A DNA stretch of 64,000 nt from Carex sylvatica. Its lineage: Eukaryota; Streptophyta; Magnoliopsida; Poales; Cyperaceae. Positions within the stretch are counted from its first letter, which is position 1, and the number at the start of each line of letters is the position of its first letter. This document shows, piece after piece, positions 34,370 to 46,862 of the stretch. Below the pieces are notes generated by a model. The model saw nothing but the letters and a program-made list of their open reading frames with translations, did no database searches and was not told the origin of the DNA. Both the position numbers and the translations under genes were made by a program. The stretch is taken from the NCBI GenBank assembly GCA_964058845.1, contig CAXKVR010000449.1:51791-115790 (forward strand), written 5' to 3'.

Positions 34370-34755
34370 GGGTTAAAATGCATCATTGATTTTGTGTCTC
34401 AATTATACTTCATGTCTCTATCTCTATTTACAAAGTTTAAACAGTTGATCCGAACCATTCATCTTGTTCGACATATTAAAATGTGCTTAGAGACCAAATT
34501 TTATATTTTTTTGAACTTTTTTACTATTTTTTTAGATAGGTACAAAATCACTGCATTTGGACCATACAGAAACAGTGATTTTGTATCTATCTAAAAAATA
34601 GTAAAAAAGTTTCAAAAAATATAAAATTTGGTATCTAAGCACATTTTAATATGTAGAACAAGATGAATAGTTCGGATTGACTGTTTGAACTTTATAAACG
34701 GAGATAGAAACGTAAAATATAATTGAGACACAAAACTAATGATACATTTTAACCC
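34370..34755. mobile_element. Palindromic MITE, GGGTTAAAATG ends
   Basis: GGGTTAAAATGCATCATTGA at the left and GGGTTAAAATGTATCATTAG inverted at the right; nearly the whole 386 bp folds back. The core TTAGAGACCAAATTTTATAT is shared with other palindromic MITEs in the window. No clean target duplication could be read. Confidence 0.75.
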
Positions 34756-36882
34756 TTGTTGACTTCAACACAGATAGAAACTCGAAAAATCACATGGATA
34801 CTCGGACACGCCTGGTGTCGGATCCAAACTGAGAATTAATGGATTGTAATTGCAAATTTTGTCTAGGGGCGCGTTATGGATCTATTAAATTGGGCTAACG
34901 CCTTTTTTAAGTCGTCACTCCTTAAGGCCGGTGAATCTCTCCTTCGACTCATTGAACTCGAAATCGGACGGAAATTTCGAGTTCTAATCATCTAAAGTAA
35001 CTCGAAAATTGAGTTTAAACTCTGACCGTTCGTTCCTTTTTAAATTCTTATCAGACGGTCCCCATTCAAACTTAGGATCCAAACCGGTGATCTCGCCTCC
35101 ATGATACCTAACCTAAATTAAGTGCCTACTTCAGACAATTTTTACATCACTGACAAATTGTTGCTTCAAATTCTCAAATGAAATGCCCTTGCAAAAGGAA
35201 GAAGATACACATCCACAAGAAGCACAACTTAACGAACAAGGTTGGTGTTTCTACTAATTAATTAATAGATCTCTCTTTTGATGACAAGGTAACCTCTAAC
35301 ATTAATTTTAACATGTGCCTTTCAAACAGTTACATGTTCTACAAAAAGTGTAGTTGATTCGGTGGTTGAGGAACTAAAAAAAAAAATCAATTAAAATAGA
35401 TTATTTAAGGAGTTCAAATTTAGCCATCACTTTTCTGTAGTTTCATGTAGTACAACTTACTACAACAACTTAATATTTAATTGCTCATGTACAGGGAATT
35501 TCTATATGTTGGATTCAATTATTCCTTATGAAAATACTTCAGATATTGTAGAATACTATAATTTATTAGAGGTATAGTACTTTGGATTACTAGAAATAAC
35601 CATCCGTGCTGTTGTTGGTTTATATTGTGTAAGAAGATTGTAGCTTATATCTCCTCATGTGTGGTGTGGAGAGCAACTAGATATCGCTGCTATCCATATT
35701 TAATTTTAGGTCCTAGTTTTTTTTTCTTAAAAAAAATCTTGTAGTATATATCTAAATGTTGGTAGGTTATGTTGGACTGAAAAGGTGACTTGGAAGGGGT
35801 TAAATATGTCAACTAGTTCAAATTTGCTTTCCTTTGTTTTGCTTTTTAAGGGACCAACCTTTAATTTTTTTTTTTTTTTTTTTGAAGAAGAAGAAGAAGA
35901 AGAAACGTGGAGGTCTAGCCTCCCGATTCCATTAAACAGGACATCAAAGATGTCAAATATACAAAGTTTAGAAAGAAAAAATAAAGGAAAAGAAAAAAAT
36001 ATGACCAACCTGTGAGTTTAAATTTTCTTTCTTTTATTTTGTTTTTTAAGGGACCAACCTTAAAGTTTAAATTTGCTTTCTTTTCTTTTTTTTTCTTTTC
36101 TTTTGTTTTTTATTAAAAAAATATTGATTTTTCATTTTTTTTCATTAATTCAAAGAGATTGTATATTTTTTTCCTGTCTTGCAGGAATTATATATATATA
36201 TATATAACAGTTTCACTTCAGTTAATGATGAAGAATGTACTTTTAAGGTTAAAAGCTTTTTAAAAATTAATAATCTCTTAAAAAAAATTCAATTTGAAGG
36301 AGGAAAATCATCAGTTTCATTAGCTTGTATTATTTAATTTGCAAAATTTATTATTTAATATCTTCTTATTGATTTATTATTTGCTTGGTCAAAAGAGATC
36401 GTTAACTTGACACTTATTTAAACTTCTTTGCTTGTTTTTTAAGGTACTGTATAACCATTGACCTTTATATGTGATGGGTTTGGTTGAAAACCTAAAAAAG
36501 CATGCGTAGGGTACAACTTTGTACCCACCCTGATGCTGATATATAAAGTTTTCATAGGCTGATGATATGTTTTACGTGATTTTTGACTTCTGACATCCTA
36601 CCGGTTAATTTGACTTTATGATACAACTTTCCCTTTTAAAAAAAATTTCATTTTTTTTGTTTCTGTTTTTAACACATGGTTAAAATATTAAATTTTAAAG
36701 TACAAAACTCAGATTAAATGCACGGAAATTGGAACGAATTCGTTCCTGATTTTGTGCATTCTGTACTTGAAAAAAAAAATTCAATGCCTTTCTTTTGTCC
36801 AAACGCATGCATCTAAATAAATCCAGCTTGTTTTGATTAATTTTTTTTCTTTTAAAGAAACTAAAATAAATATGTTTGCAAT
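34756..36882. other. Intergenic, no gene seen
   Basis: Contains a long T run followed by (GAA)7 at 35884-35904, duplicated phrases AGGGACCAACCTTTAA (35850, 36050) and an (AT)n stretch near 36190. No protein family recognised. Confidence 0.45.
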
Positions 36883-37492
36883 CACTGGCGGATCCATATT
36901 CAAATTGGGGTAGGCAAGTGTCTACCCATGAATTTGAATTTTATATTTCGATCCGGTTCTAATTGTTCAATGTGCCTACTTCTGATTCTATGTAGTGTCT
37001 ACTCCTGGTTCGAGTTAGTTCGGTTCTTGAACTAATTCTTTGAGAATTTTGGTCAATTATGTGTATTTCATTTTTTTTTATATGCGATACTCTATTTCGT
37101 AAATAGAATGAAAAATAATACCAGAACAAGAAAGATCTGACAGTGGGATCTATTATTGCAATTTTAAGGAAATAGATTGGCCGAACTTTTTGTAAATTTT
37201 ATTATTCAACACTTATATTTCTCTTAAATTTTTATCTAAACTTTGACTTCAATTTGCAAATTGCCTATGAACAGTCCCATTTTGAATTGTGCCAAACGAA
37301 TTTTTAATTAACTTACTAAAAATATTTCAATGCTGTGTCAATCGATTTTATGATTCGAACAGATTTTATAATAAATATAGTTATAGGAATTGAGTTGTAA
37401 TTGTGTATTTGATAAGTTAATGGGTTTGAACTCAATTAGCTATTTGAATCCAATTAGTGCCCTACCCTAACAGAATTCTGACTCCGCCTCTG
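36883..37492. mobile_element. hAT-type non-autonomous element, CAGNGGCGGA ends
   Basis: Ends CACTGGCGGATCCATATTC and, inverted, CAGAGGCGGAGTCAGAATTC. Perfect 8-bp duplication TTTGCAAT at 36875-36882 and 37493-37500. 610 bp, no coding capacity. Confidence 0.92.
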
Positions 37493-37916
37493 TTTGCAAT
37501 TTACATAATAACCAACTCTGCACCGAGCAATAGTCAATTATATATTATAAGAGTTAAACATATGTGTGTATCAGTACAATAATCAAATGTATATTTCTAA
37601 GATGTCAAAAAAAGACATTAAAAAAAACAAAGACATTTACCAAGTGAATTCATAAGAGATGGTGATAATATTTTTCTAATATAGTTTACGAATGCATGAA
37701 ATGCATGCGTTTTAGTGATGAATATATAACTATTAAAAAATTATATATAAAAAGATTAACATAAAATATTTAAATAAGCGCGTTAGGAAAAAAAAAATCA
37801 GCTCATTGTGTAGTGTGTACAGAAGACCTCGTTCTTGTATAATATTAAAGTTAAGAACCTTGTGACAGTGCTCTTTTGGATTATAATATTTCAACGATTT
37901 CTTGCAAAGTGCAAAT

Positions 37917-38408
37917 TAGGGGCGAGTAAATTGCTCGTAACTCGTTTATTAAAAATTTATTAAAAACTCATTTATTATTAATTCGCTTAAACTCGTTGAT
38001 TTACTTAATGAGCCCGAGTATGAGCACACTCTAACTCGCTCATTAAGAATTTGCCACATCCAATTCCCGCCTCATCCAATTTCAAATAAATCAATAAATT
38101 ATGTTGATGCTATTCTAATTTCTCGGAAAAAACTCTATAATATGTTGATGCTATTCTAGTTTCTAAGGAGAAACTTTGTAATATATATGTTGATTCTATT
38201 TTTTTTAGTTTCTGTTGGATTTTTATTCTATTTTTTAAAATGAATTACGGCAATTTATTAAATTATGTTACTCATAACTCGTGACTCGCTCATAACTCGC
38301 TCATTAAAAACTTGCTTATTATTAACTCGCTTAAACTCGCTCATTTACTTAATGAGCCGAGCATAAGTATACCCCAACCCGCTCATGCTCACTCATTAAT
38401 CACCTCTA
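37917..38408. mobile_element. Non-autonomous hAT-like element with GAGCGAG words (copy 2)
   Basis: Termini TAGGGGCGAGTAAATTG and, inverted, TAGAGGTGATTAATGAG. Flanks GTGCAAAT (37909-37916) and GTGCAAAC (38409-38416) match 7 of 8. Two blocks of AACTCGCTCATT words surround an AT-rich middle, as in the copy at 3735. Confidence 0.9.
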
Positions 38409-38471
38409 GTGCAAACCATTTCTTACTGACTTGACATTTATACAGGTGTCAATCTACATCATTGTCCGAAC

Positions 38472-38748
38472 CACAGTGACAAATGAATTATTCAGGTTCA
38501 GTTCGGCGAGGTCAAAAATTTGTGATTCGGGAATAATTCGAAAATGATTCGAAATTATCCGGATCAAAAATCTCAGTTCTGCAAGGGAGCAAAAAAAATA
38601 AAAAATGTTTTGGCAAAAATTCATAAAATTCGCGAATTATTCGGGTTTAATTCGGTCAAAGTTCGGTCAACCGAATAATTCAACGTTCGGTTCGGCATCA
38701 CCCAAAAAAAAAATTATTCGGGTATAATTTGCGAATCTTGTGACTATG
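38472..38748. mobile_element. hAT-type MITE A with ATTCGG words
   Basis: Ends CACAGTGACAAATGAATTA and, inverted, CATAGTCACAAGATTCGC. Perfect 8-bp duplication GTCCGAAC at 38464-38471 and 38749-38756. Interior rich in AATTATTCGGGT and GGTTCGG. Confidence 0.88.
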
Positions 38749-38756
38749 GTCCGAAC

Positions 38757-38939
38757 CAGTGTTGTCAAAAACGTCTGATTAAAGCGATTAACTGTTGGCG
38801 GTGACTAAACTCTTACAATTTTTTTTGACTAATCAGCTGATTATTTTCGATTATGACTGATTATTCTCGATTATTCTTGATTAGTTACTTGGCGGTACCA
38901 TGCCTGTCTGACAATCTCATATCGTTATTTATAACACTG
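38757..38939. mobile_element. hAT-type MITE B, at the same target as MITE A
   Basis: Ends CAGTGTTGTCAAAAACG and, inverted, CAGTGTTATAAATAACG. Flanks GTCCGAAC (38749-38756, shared with MITE A) and GTCCAAAC (38940-38947). 183 bp with GATTA words. Confidence 0.88.
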
Positions 38940-39021
38940 GTCCAAACTGGCAGCCAGTCAGCATATACAAAAGCCGGTTGTTTTATTAATAGAAAATAAA
39001 TAAATATAATATTAAAATAAA

Positions 39022-39326
39022 GTAGAATTTGGTGAAATTTTGAAATATAAAAAAAAAAAAAAATTATGAACGAGATAAACCATCACCTCTAGCTAATTAT
39101 GTCTCTAATCACACAAACTTGCTCATTAAAAAAAAATTCCTAGACAGAATAATTCATCTCGTTCAGCATGTTCATTGTTTTTTTTTGTTTTGTTTGGATT
39201 AAAAGAACAATAAAAGAAAAACAAATTATGAACTGACCAAATAGACTATTTCGTCCAGAACAAAATTAGCTAGACGAGATGAATCATCATTTTCTTCTTA
39301 TATTTCAAAATTTCATAAAAACCTAC
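39022..39326. repeat. Imperfect inverted repeat, probable old MITE
   Basis: GTGAAATTTTGAAATATAA at the left pairs with its inverse at 39298-39318. GAGATGAATCATCAT and its relatives flank the centre. No target duplication seen. Confidence 0.5.
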
Positions 39327-39569
39327 TCTTATTACTATAAGATTTTTTTTTTCTACTAATGAAAAAATCGGTATATAAAGATCTCAATGGTTCGGAGTCA
39401 TATCAGGATCATGCAATAATGATAAATTGATAATTAAACCGATAACATTTTCCTATTGGCTATCTATCGTACGATTGAATTAATTCCTATTCGACCCGTT
39501 TCACAAGGAAAACCCATCACTGGTGGCTCATACTCTCATCGGAGCAACCACTTGCTGCCGCTTTTCAAG

Positions 39570-39749
39570 AGAATTCGCATCCTCTGAGATATCTCATATT
39601 TTGCGTGACTTCTTGGAAAATCTCAACCTTTTCAATACGTTCTGCGCGACTCTCAAAGCTCAAATAATACTGGCCCCCTACGTCACCCCCGAATAGGCAC
39701 CAGACACGTCGGTCACACAAAATATGAGATATCTCAGAGGATACGCACC
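39570..39749. mobile_element. 180-bp Mutator-type MITE
   Basis: Inverted arms of ~45 bp contain TCCTCTGAGATATCTCATAT. Perfect 9-bp duplication CTTTTCAAG at 39561-39569 and 39750-39758. Confidence 0.9.
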
Positions 39750-39758
39750 CTTTTCAAG

Positions 39759-40993
39759 GTGCTTTGGGAAACCATTATAGTAGGTCGGGTGTCGTCTTCT
39801 TTCACTTTTTTTCTTTTTTTAATAGTACATTAAACTTTACCACTTGAGGAACCAATGGCAATGTAGCGAACTTTGAAACCGGATCGTGACAAGAAGTCTA
39901 GAGCTCAAAAAAAAAAAAGAGTCTAGACTCTAGAGCTGGGCACATTTTTTTTTTTTTTTTTTGCGGGATCCCGTTCTCCCAAAGTATTCCAATTTTTTTA
40001 GTTTGCATCCGGATCGTCCGATCATAATCCGGACTAATCTGCTCTGAAGTAGCATGCACATAGCCTTAATATTCCTGCCAAAACAGATCGTATGGTTCAG
40101 ATTCAAACTCAAACTTTTGATTACTTTAATTAGGAGATTTCAAATTCCGCTTGCCACTCGGCAAGGGTAAAGTCAGGCTTTTTGGCTATGATAGACCTAT
40201 ATTTATGTTTGAATTTCTATTATATAAAATTTTTATGGTGTAAATGGCCAAATGGGATCAATTACAAAGTAAGTAATATTTTACTCTAAAATATATACAA
40301 AATTGTGTAAAAGTACAAAATTTTGAAAAAACAATTGTACTTAATTGATCCTATTTCCTCTTATTATCTCTGCCTCTGAGACTCGGTGACTGTTATCTTC
40401 AATAATTGAATTTCAAAATTTTGATTAATTAATTTTAAAAAGCAAAAAAAAAATTTGTAAAAAAATAAACGGAAGTTTTCTTATTTCATACGATTTTCCT
40501 ATAAAATCCTAAAATTTATATTTATTTTTATAATTTTTTTAAATAAGAAATGAAAATAATTAAACTATTATATGCTCGAAAAACATTATTGTATTCCAGG
40601 CCTTTGAAAAATGCCGTACCATTGTATTAGCATAGAATAATGACAATAACATGGTTGATGACTTGATGTTGCCGTGCGTAATGACATTATTAGGATTGGT
40701 TAGGTTTCGCAAGATCACAATTCACGTGCCTAAATAAGCGTTGGAATGCGCGTTAACACCTTGTTGTGATTTGTGAAGAAGTACAATCTATGGAAAGTGC
40801 AACAATAAGAAAAAAATTAATCCGAAATTTGATTTCAAAGTATTAAATAAATTTCCAAACACTGCTTCCATGTGGGTGTTCTTCTAACAACTACTTTGAT
40901 AAATAAGGTGACACTAGGATTTGACAGATTTTGTCATCATTCATAAATAAGAACAAATTTAAATTATACAGGTTAAAAAATTTGCACCAACTT
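39759..40993. other. Intergenic, no gene seen
   Basis: AT-rich with A and T homopolymers at 39908-39962. No coding family recognised. Confidence 0.5.
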
Positions 40994-43900
40994 TAGGGCC
41001 GCACAGAAAGCTCGTAGCTCGTGGATCGCTTGCGACTCGCCGCTAGCTCGCTCGCTAACAGCTCGTTCGATAGTGGATCGAGCTGTTAACGAGCCAGCTC
41101 GGCTCAGGTTCGGATCAAAATAAACAAGTTGAGTTAGAAATCAGCACAGACCAAGCCAGTTCAGCTTGGCCCATAAAGGCCCATATAATTTTAGGTCAAG
41201 TGTCATTTTCAAACAGCGGCGAATTTGAATCTTTCACTCCCGACTCCTCTAAGTCCTCTTCACAGTTTCACTCCTCGTCCTCGACTCCTCGTCCTCGACT
41301 CCTCTTCACGACTTCACTCTCCTAGGTTAAATCTTGACTTGGCGACTCCCGAGTACTCCATCGGACAACAGACTCGCGTCGCCTCACGCAGTCGCAACGC
41401 CTCTTGTAATCGCGCCGCCTCACGACGCCTCTTGCAATCGCGTCGCCTCGCATAGTCGCGCCGCCTCGCATCTGATCCGAACTCGCGTTGTCATTGTAGC
41501 TAAGTAAGGGTTGAAGGTTTTTTTCTGATTTTTTTTTTTGATAAATGACGATTTGTTGATTTAGTGAATTAGCTTTGTTCTTGGCTTCTTGCAGATGATT
41601 ATATAAAATGATTTTACATTGTCATTTTTTCTGATTCTTCTGTTCAAATTATCATTTTTTCTAGTCAGAGGGTTTGGATTTTGCAAACAAATTGCTCTTT
41701 TTTTGTTGTTTCTTTATGCGGCACATACTATGTACAATTGTTTGGCATTAATCGAACTTTGCTGGTACTGTTGCTGGTACAATTGTTTCAAGCAATATAT
41801 GCAGCAACATTTACAATGACAGAAATATATAGCTTTTGCTGTTAGGTTTTTGCATTTTAATCAAGTATATATTCTCATGTTTTCTTCTTATAAGCATGAA
41901 TTTAAATCACAGGAGCTGCATGGATTAATTTTCTGAATTTATTTTCCTTTTTTAATTGAAAAGCAGAAATGTACTTGTTACATTTAAAATAATTTTTTTT
42001 CACTTTTTATTGTAAATATTCTTCTTATTATTTGCATCTATAACTTTCAGCTAGCTTTGACTAATATTTGTGAGCTTTGATTAATAGGCACAAATGTCGA
42101 ATACATCATCTGATGGTGCTACTGCAGCCGGCAGTAATCCAGTGATGCCGGAAAGTGCAAATAGCACAGCTAGTGCACATGCATCAGGTTCCAATACAAA
42201 TGAGGCTGGTCGGACTAAAAGGAAAAAAACTTCTGATGGTTGGGAGTATTTCAAGCTAATTGATGGTACTAATAAGGCTGAGTGTCAATACTGTAAGAAG
42301 CGCTATAAATTAGCGAAAGGTGGAACAACCTCAACATTGTTGCGTCATGTGAAGAAATGTTCCAAAATTAAGAGATTTAAAAGGTAATGATTCTGGTATG
42401 CTCCATTTAGATGACTCTGTGCTTACATCTGTAAAAGAGAGGGAGGGGGTGGACACGGGTATCGTAGATTATGGGAAGTATGAACATGCAAAAAGTAGGG
42501 AGTTACTTGCTAAGACCCTAATTTGTCATGAGTTGCCGTTCATGTTTACCAAATACCATCGGATGAACATATTCTTGAATTATTGCAATCCGTATTATCA
42601 AACAGTGAGTAGGACCACTATTAAAAAAGAGTGTCTAAAAGTGTATGAGAATGAGAAAGGCAATGTTAAAAAGGTTTTCCAAATTGTTGATAGGATTTCA
42701 ATTACTAGTGATTGCTGGACTTCCAATCAAACCATTGGTTATATGTGTTTAACGACACATTACATAGATAAGTCATGGAAGTTGCAAAAGTTGATAATTA
42801 GCTTTAACGAGTTGTCACCACCTCACAGTGGTGAAGCAATAGCCGATGCAATTGTGGAATCATTAGGAAAGTGGGGCATTCAGGATAAGGTTGAAACTAT
42901 AACTTTAGACAATACCGGTAACAATGATAGGGCAGCAACTATTTTGAAGTTGAATTTTGGTGCTCGAAATAAGTTGCATTTCAAAGGGTTTTTTTTTCAT
43001 ATTAGATGTTGTGCACATATCTTGAATTTGGTTGTTCAAGATGGACTTAGCAAGATTGATAAATGTCTGACCAAAATTAGAGAAGGGGTTAAGTACCTTA
43101 AGAAGTCGCCGGGTCGGCTTCTAAAATTTGGGGAACATGCTAAGCGGATAGGTATAATCACATCTCGATCTTTGTGCATTGATGTCAAAACAAGGTGGAA
43201 CTCAACTCACCGAATGCTTCAATCAGCCCTTTATTACAAAATGCCTTTAATGGCTATGCTGATCGAGATTCTAGTTTTAGTGAGTGGCTTCCCAATGATT
43301 CTGAATGGGACAAGACAGAAAAAGTTTGTAAATTACTTGAGGTTTTTGTCCAAGCCACAAAGATTTTTTTGGGCACATCTTACCCCACCTCAAATTTGTT
43401 TTTAGATGAGATGCTCAATGTGAAGAAGGCAATATGCGATGCCTACTTTGATGAGGATGATTTCACACGAGAGATGAGCTTTGCCATGTACACAAAGTTT
43501 GAGAAATATTGGGGGAAAGTTAATGTGTTAATGGCAATGGCTGCCATTCTTGATCCAAGATTGAAGACCCTCTCAATTAAGTTCTGTTATAAGAGGTGTA
43601 CCCTGAAGTTGAGGTTGATTCGCGTGTTAATGATGTGTTGGAAAAGATGCGAGCTATATACGAGATTTATGCGAATGAGCATACGAACTCTACTCCATCG
43701 AGTAAATACTTGAACTTTTTAAATGTTAATTTTGCATTGTTTAAAGTTTTACTTTTTTAATGTTAATCCTTGAAATTTTACTGATAGGTTCCGGTGCTTC
43801 ATCTAGTGTTGTCAGTGGTAATGAGGATACTGATATGTGGCGTTTTGTACAATCCACATGGAATGAAAAACAATCTACTTCAGATCTGGAAAACTATCTA

Positions 43901-45338
43901 AAAGAGGATGTTTTTCAGCATAGGCTTCATACACCCTTCGATATATTGAAATGGTGGCAGGTACATGCAGGGAGATACCTCATTTTAAGCAAACTAGCAA
44001 GAGATATTCTTACCATTCCAATCTCAACGGTCGCATCCGAGTCGGCCTTTAGTGCTGGTGGTCGTGTTTTAGATGATTATAGAAGTTCTCTTACGAAGGA
44101 TACAGTTGAGATGTTAGTTTGTGGGGGTGATTGAATTAGAGCAGGCACAAAGGCCGAATTGCAAACTTTTCAAGTGAGCTATTTATTCTTTTAATTTCAG
44201 TTGTTGTTTTAGCTTGTATTCATATATCTAATGTATAACATATTGAATTTTTAAATTTCAGCAAGCTGCAAGTGTGGAGGAGAGTTTGGAAATTTAGTTT
44301 CCAATGTCAAATCTTAGTATTAATTGATCTCAATCCTTATAATTTACGAGTGAGTTATACTTTTAATTATGCTTGTATGAGATTATACAAAAATATCTCT
44401 TGTTCCTATGTTAATTAATTGTTTGTGTATTTTCAGCAAGCTTTAAATGTACGGGGCTGATACTTGCATGGTTGCTGGTGTCCTTGTTGGCTTAGTTGTT
44501 GACTACTTGACTGGTAATTTAATTTTGTGGGATTTTGGCTTGGTTGTTGGCATGTTGCCTTTATGTTCTATCTTCTAAATTAATTAGTTATGTGAATTTA
44601 GTTGTACGAATTTAGTTGTGGTTGTTGGCATGGCATGTATGAATTTAGTTTTAACTTCTAGATTAATTGACTTGAATGTTGGCATGTTGTATGAATTTAG
44701 TTGTGTGAATTTATGTTATTTTGTGTGGATTCATATTTTGTCATTAACATTTTAGTTTTGCACTTCCTTTAAGTTTATTTGTTTTTCAGTTATACAGCTA
44801 AATTTGACAAGGTTGTACTAGACAATATAGTGGAGCTTATCAGTGGCTTGTCAGATGTAGAGGTGTTATTTTGTTTCTTTCAATATTGCACAATATATTC
44901 TTTTACAGTGATAGTTTTAAAACTTTAAATAGCATTTGATATTCTGCATAACTAGTATTGCCATATTATTAAGCATACCTTAGAGAGAGTAGATATGATG
45001 TATTGGGTACACGTATAAATCATTGAAAATAACCTTTATACACTGCTTCCCCCTTTTCTGATAAGTTCTATAAACGGTCTCTCTTAATAGAAGGAAAATA
45101 TGAGTATCTCGCTGGAAATTTGGCCAAGTGGGATCTAAAATTTGCATAACACAGCCCAATAAAGCCCAGCGAGCCAGCTCGTCAGCTCGCGAGCTATCTC
45201 GGGCTGACTTGTCACAAGTTGAGCCAAGACTTTTGGCTCGAGATCCTTAAATCCAGCTCGCTCGGTCCAGGCTTGGGCCAGAATTAACGAGCTGAGCCAA
45301 GGCCCAGCTCGGCCGGAGCCAGCTCGTTTATAGCCCTA
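40994..45338 (+). mobile_element. Full-length hAT transposon with broken transposase
   Basis: 4345 bp. Ends TAGGGCCGCACAGAAAGCTC and, inverted, TAGGGCTATAAACGAGCTGG. Flanks ACCAACTT (40986-40993) and GCCAACTT (45339-45346) match 7 of 8. Both ends (41007-41110 and 45160-45325) are packed with AGCTCG words, the typical subterminal transposase-binding motifs. It holds one transposase pseudogene (42094-44297). The 41225-41500 stretch with GCGTCGCCTCACG words is probably the 5' leader. Confidence 0.93.
42094..44297 (+). pseudogene. hAT transposase with BED zinc finger, frameshifted
   Basis: Starts just after acceptor GATTAATAG. The N-terminus has a BED-type finger (ECQYCKKRYKL with LRHVKKC, residues 67-92). 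Catalytic residues survive: Asp in ITSDCWTS (about 42714), Asp in ITLDNTGNND (about 42907) and Glu in STVASESAFS (about 44040). The HILNLVVQDGL motif and the C-terminal dimerisation region LTIPISTVASESAF are present. A GT-AG intron runs 43702-43787 and another 44174-44261, ending in a natural stop at 44295-44297. Frame breaks occur near 42372, near 43240 and near 43595, and TGG is TGA at about 44131 (after CGGD). In living relatives this is one protein of about 650-700 residues. Inactive here. Confidence 0.92.
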
Positions 45339-45346
45339 GCCAACTT

Positions 45347-46862
45347 AATCCATAAAGCCATCTAACCCATTGATAATTTTTTTATTTGTAGAAATATTAT
45401 AAATTAATAGAGAAAAAGAGAAAAGATATCTTGAAAATTTAATACATAGAAGAATCGGTTAAATTTTACCAATACAATTTTTTTAATAAGTTTGTGTAGA
45501 ATCTTCTGTAGTGCTAGAAACTGATGAACGTAAATGTGTTACGCGCTTTTAAATTTATAAATTCATTTGTACTTCTGATCAGATCACAAGCGTATGATTC
45601 TATCGAGTAGTATAATCGAATACCGATTCGTAGTGAATAAGGTGAACAATCAAATCATGACCCGTTGAAGGGCTAGATAAACCAGATCTTGAGAATTGTT
45701 GTTGAATCAAAGATGCACATTGTATTTCTAGATCAAAAGATAAAAAAATAGTCAAAAGGAGATGTGAATTCGTAGGATTTTGGCACACTGTTGTTACTTC
45801 AATCCGTTTTGATTCTTATTTTGGTTTGATTGAGTTGGTTTTCAATTGTTATAAGAGGATTTCTAATCCTATCGCAATGACTGGCGCTTTCGCTGTTCAG
45901 CCACACTACTAATCAAGCCTTCTCGTTAATGCTTGACTTGAGAAGTGTAAGTAGATATGTGATTAGCCCAAAGTGACAACCTTCACTTGACTAGGTCCCT
46001 CGACTGATCTTATATGATGTCCCCATCGTAAGGCAAGACAATGCGACACTCGTCTGTGAATGCTAGGACTCCCATGTATACTTTTGTGGATCCGACTGTT
46101 GTCTTCTTCGGTTAAGATCTCCCCCAATAGTCTAGTATTTTTATTCTCTTTTTTTCGATCCGATTAATCTAATGTGACTAACTTCCTCGTGTGGCTATCA
46201 CAGTAGCGTCCTAGAATAACAAGCAAAATCGAGATAGATTGAACATAAAGCGCAAAAGATATCAAACCACAAAAGACTAAACAATGACAAACACAAAATA
46301 TATATTAAAACATCATGAGTAACAAGGTTTATAGCCTAGCCCTAAGAAAAGATGTTTAGCAAAACGGCATGTTTTCACTCCTCACAACTAAATTATACAA
46401 TAAGAATACAAAGTAGATCTAAGATTATGTTGTTCTTCAGTCCAGAGGGTATATAAGAGTGAGGGAGCATTTGGAGATGAGTTGGAGTCCAATGGATCTG
46501 ATCTGGATACAGCCGGAGCAGTCATTGACAAAGGGGGCGCCTGCTGTTACGGACCGTACGAAGTGGTACGGTCCATAACCATACAGTGTTTCGTTGGATT
46601 TTGGCTATCTCCTGGTTTGTAATGAGCATCACCCTGCATAAGTTGATGCGGTCCATAACATAACTATAAAACTGATGCTACACTTTTTCGATCGACCTGA
46701 TTCTTGCTCCATGTGATGTAAAATAGTCCCAAAACATGATTTCTACATCAAAACATAAGCTTGGGCAATAGTAAGTGAATACAATGATAAATTAAACATA
46801 AAAGTGAGAAACTACGACAAAACTATAAGTAATTTCGTCACAAATATGTCTTGATCAGCAAC
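45347..46862. other. Intergenic, LTR-like sequence
   Basis: Between about 45900 and 46800 the moderately GC-rich sequence includes TACGGACCGTACGAAGTGG and ATGCGGTCCATAAC, a style seen in plant LTRs. No borders, target duplication or protein frames were found. Confidence 0.3.

Noticed and set aside
34370..34755. Hairpin as a microRNA precursor
   Set aside because: The fold extends the full length with transposon-like ends and the core recurs in other MITEs; no evidence of a defined small RNA.
35160..35250. Short Gln/Glu-rich frame that might be an exon
   Set aside because: No neighbouring exon or family resemblance found.
41225..41455. 76-codon Arg/Ser-rich frame in the hAT element
   Set aside because: Repetitive GTCGCCTCACG words; no protein family; likely untranslated leader.
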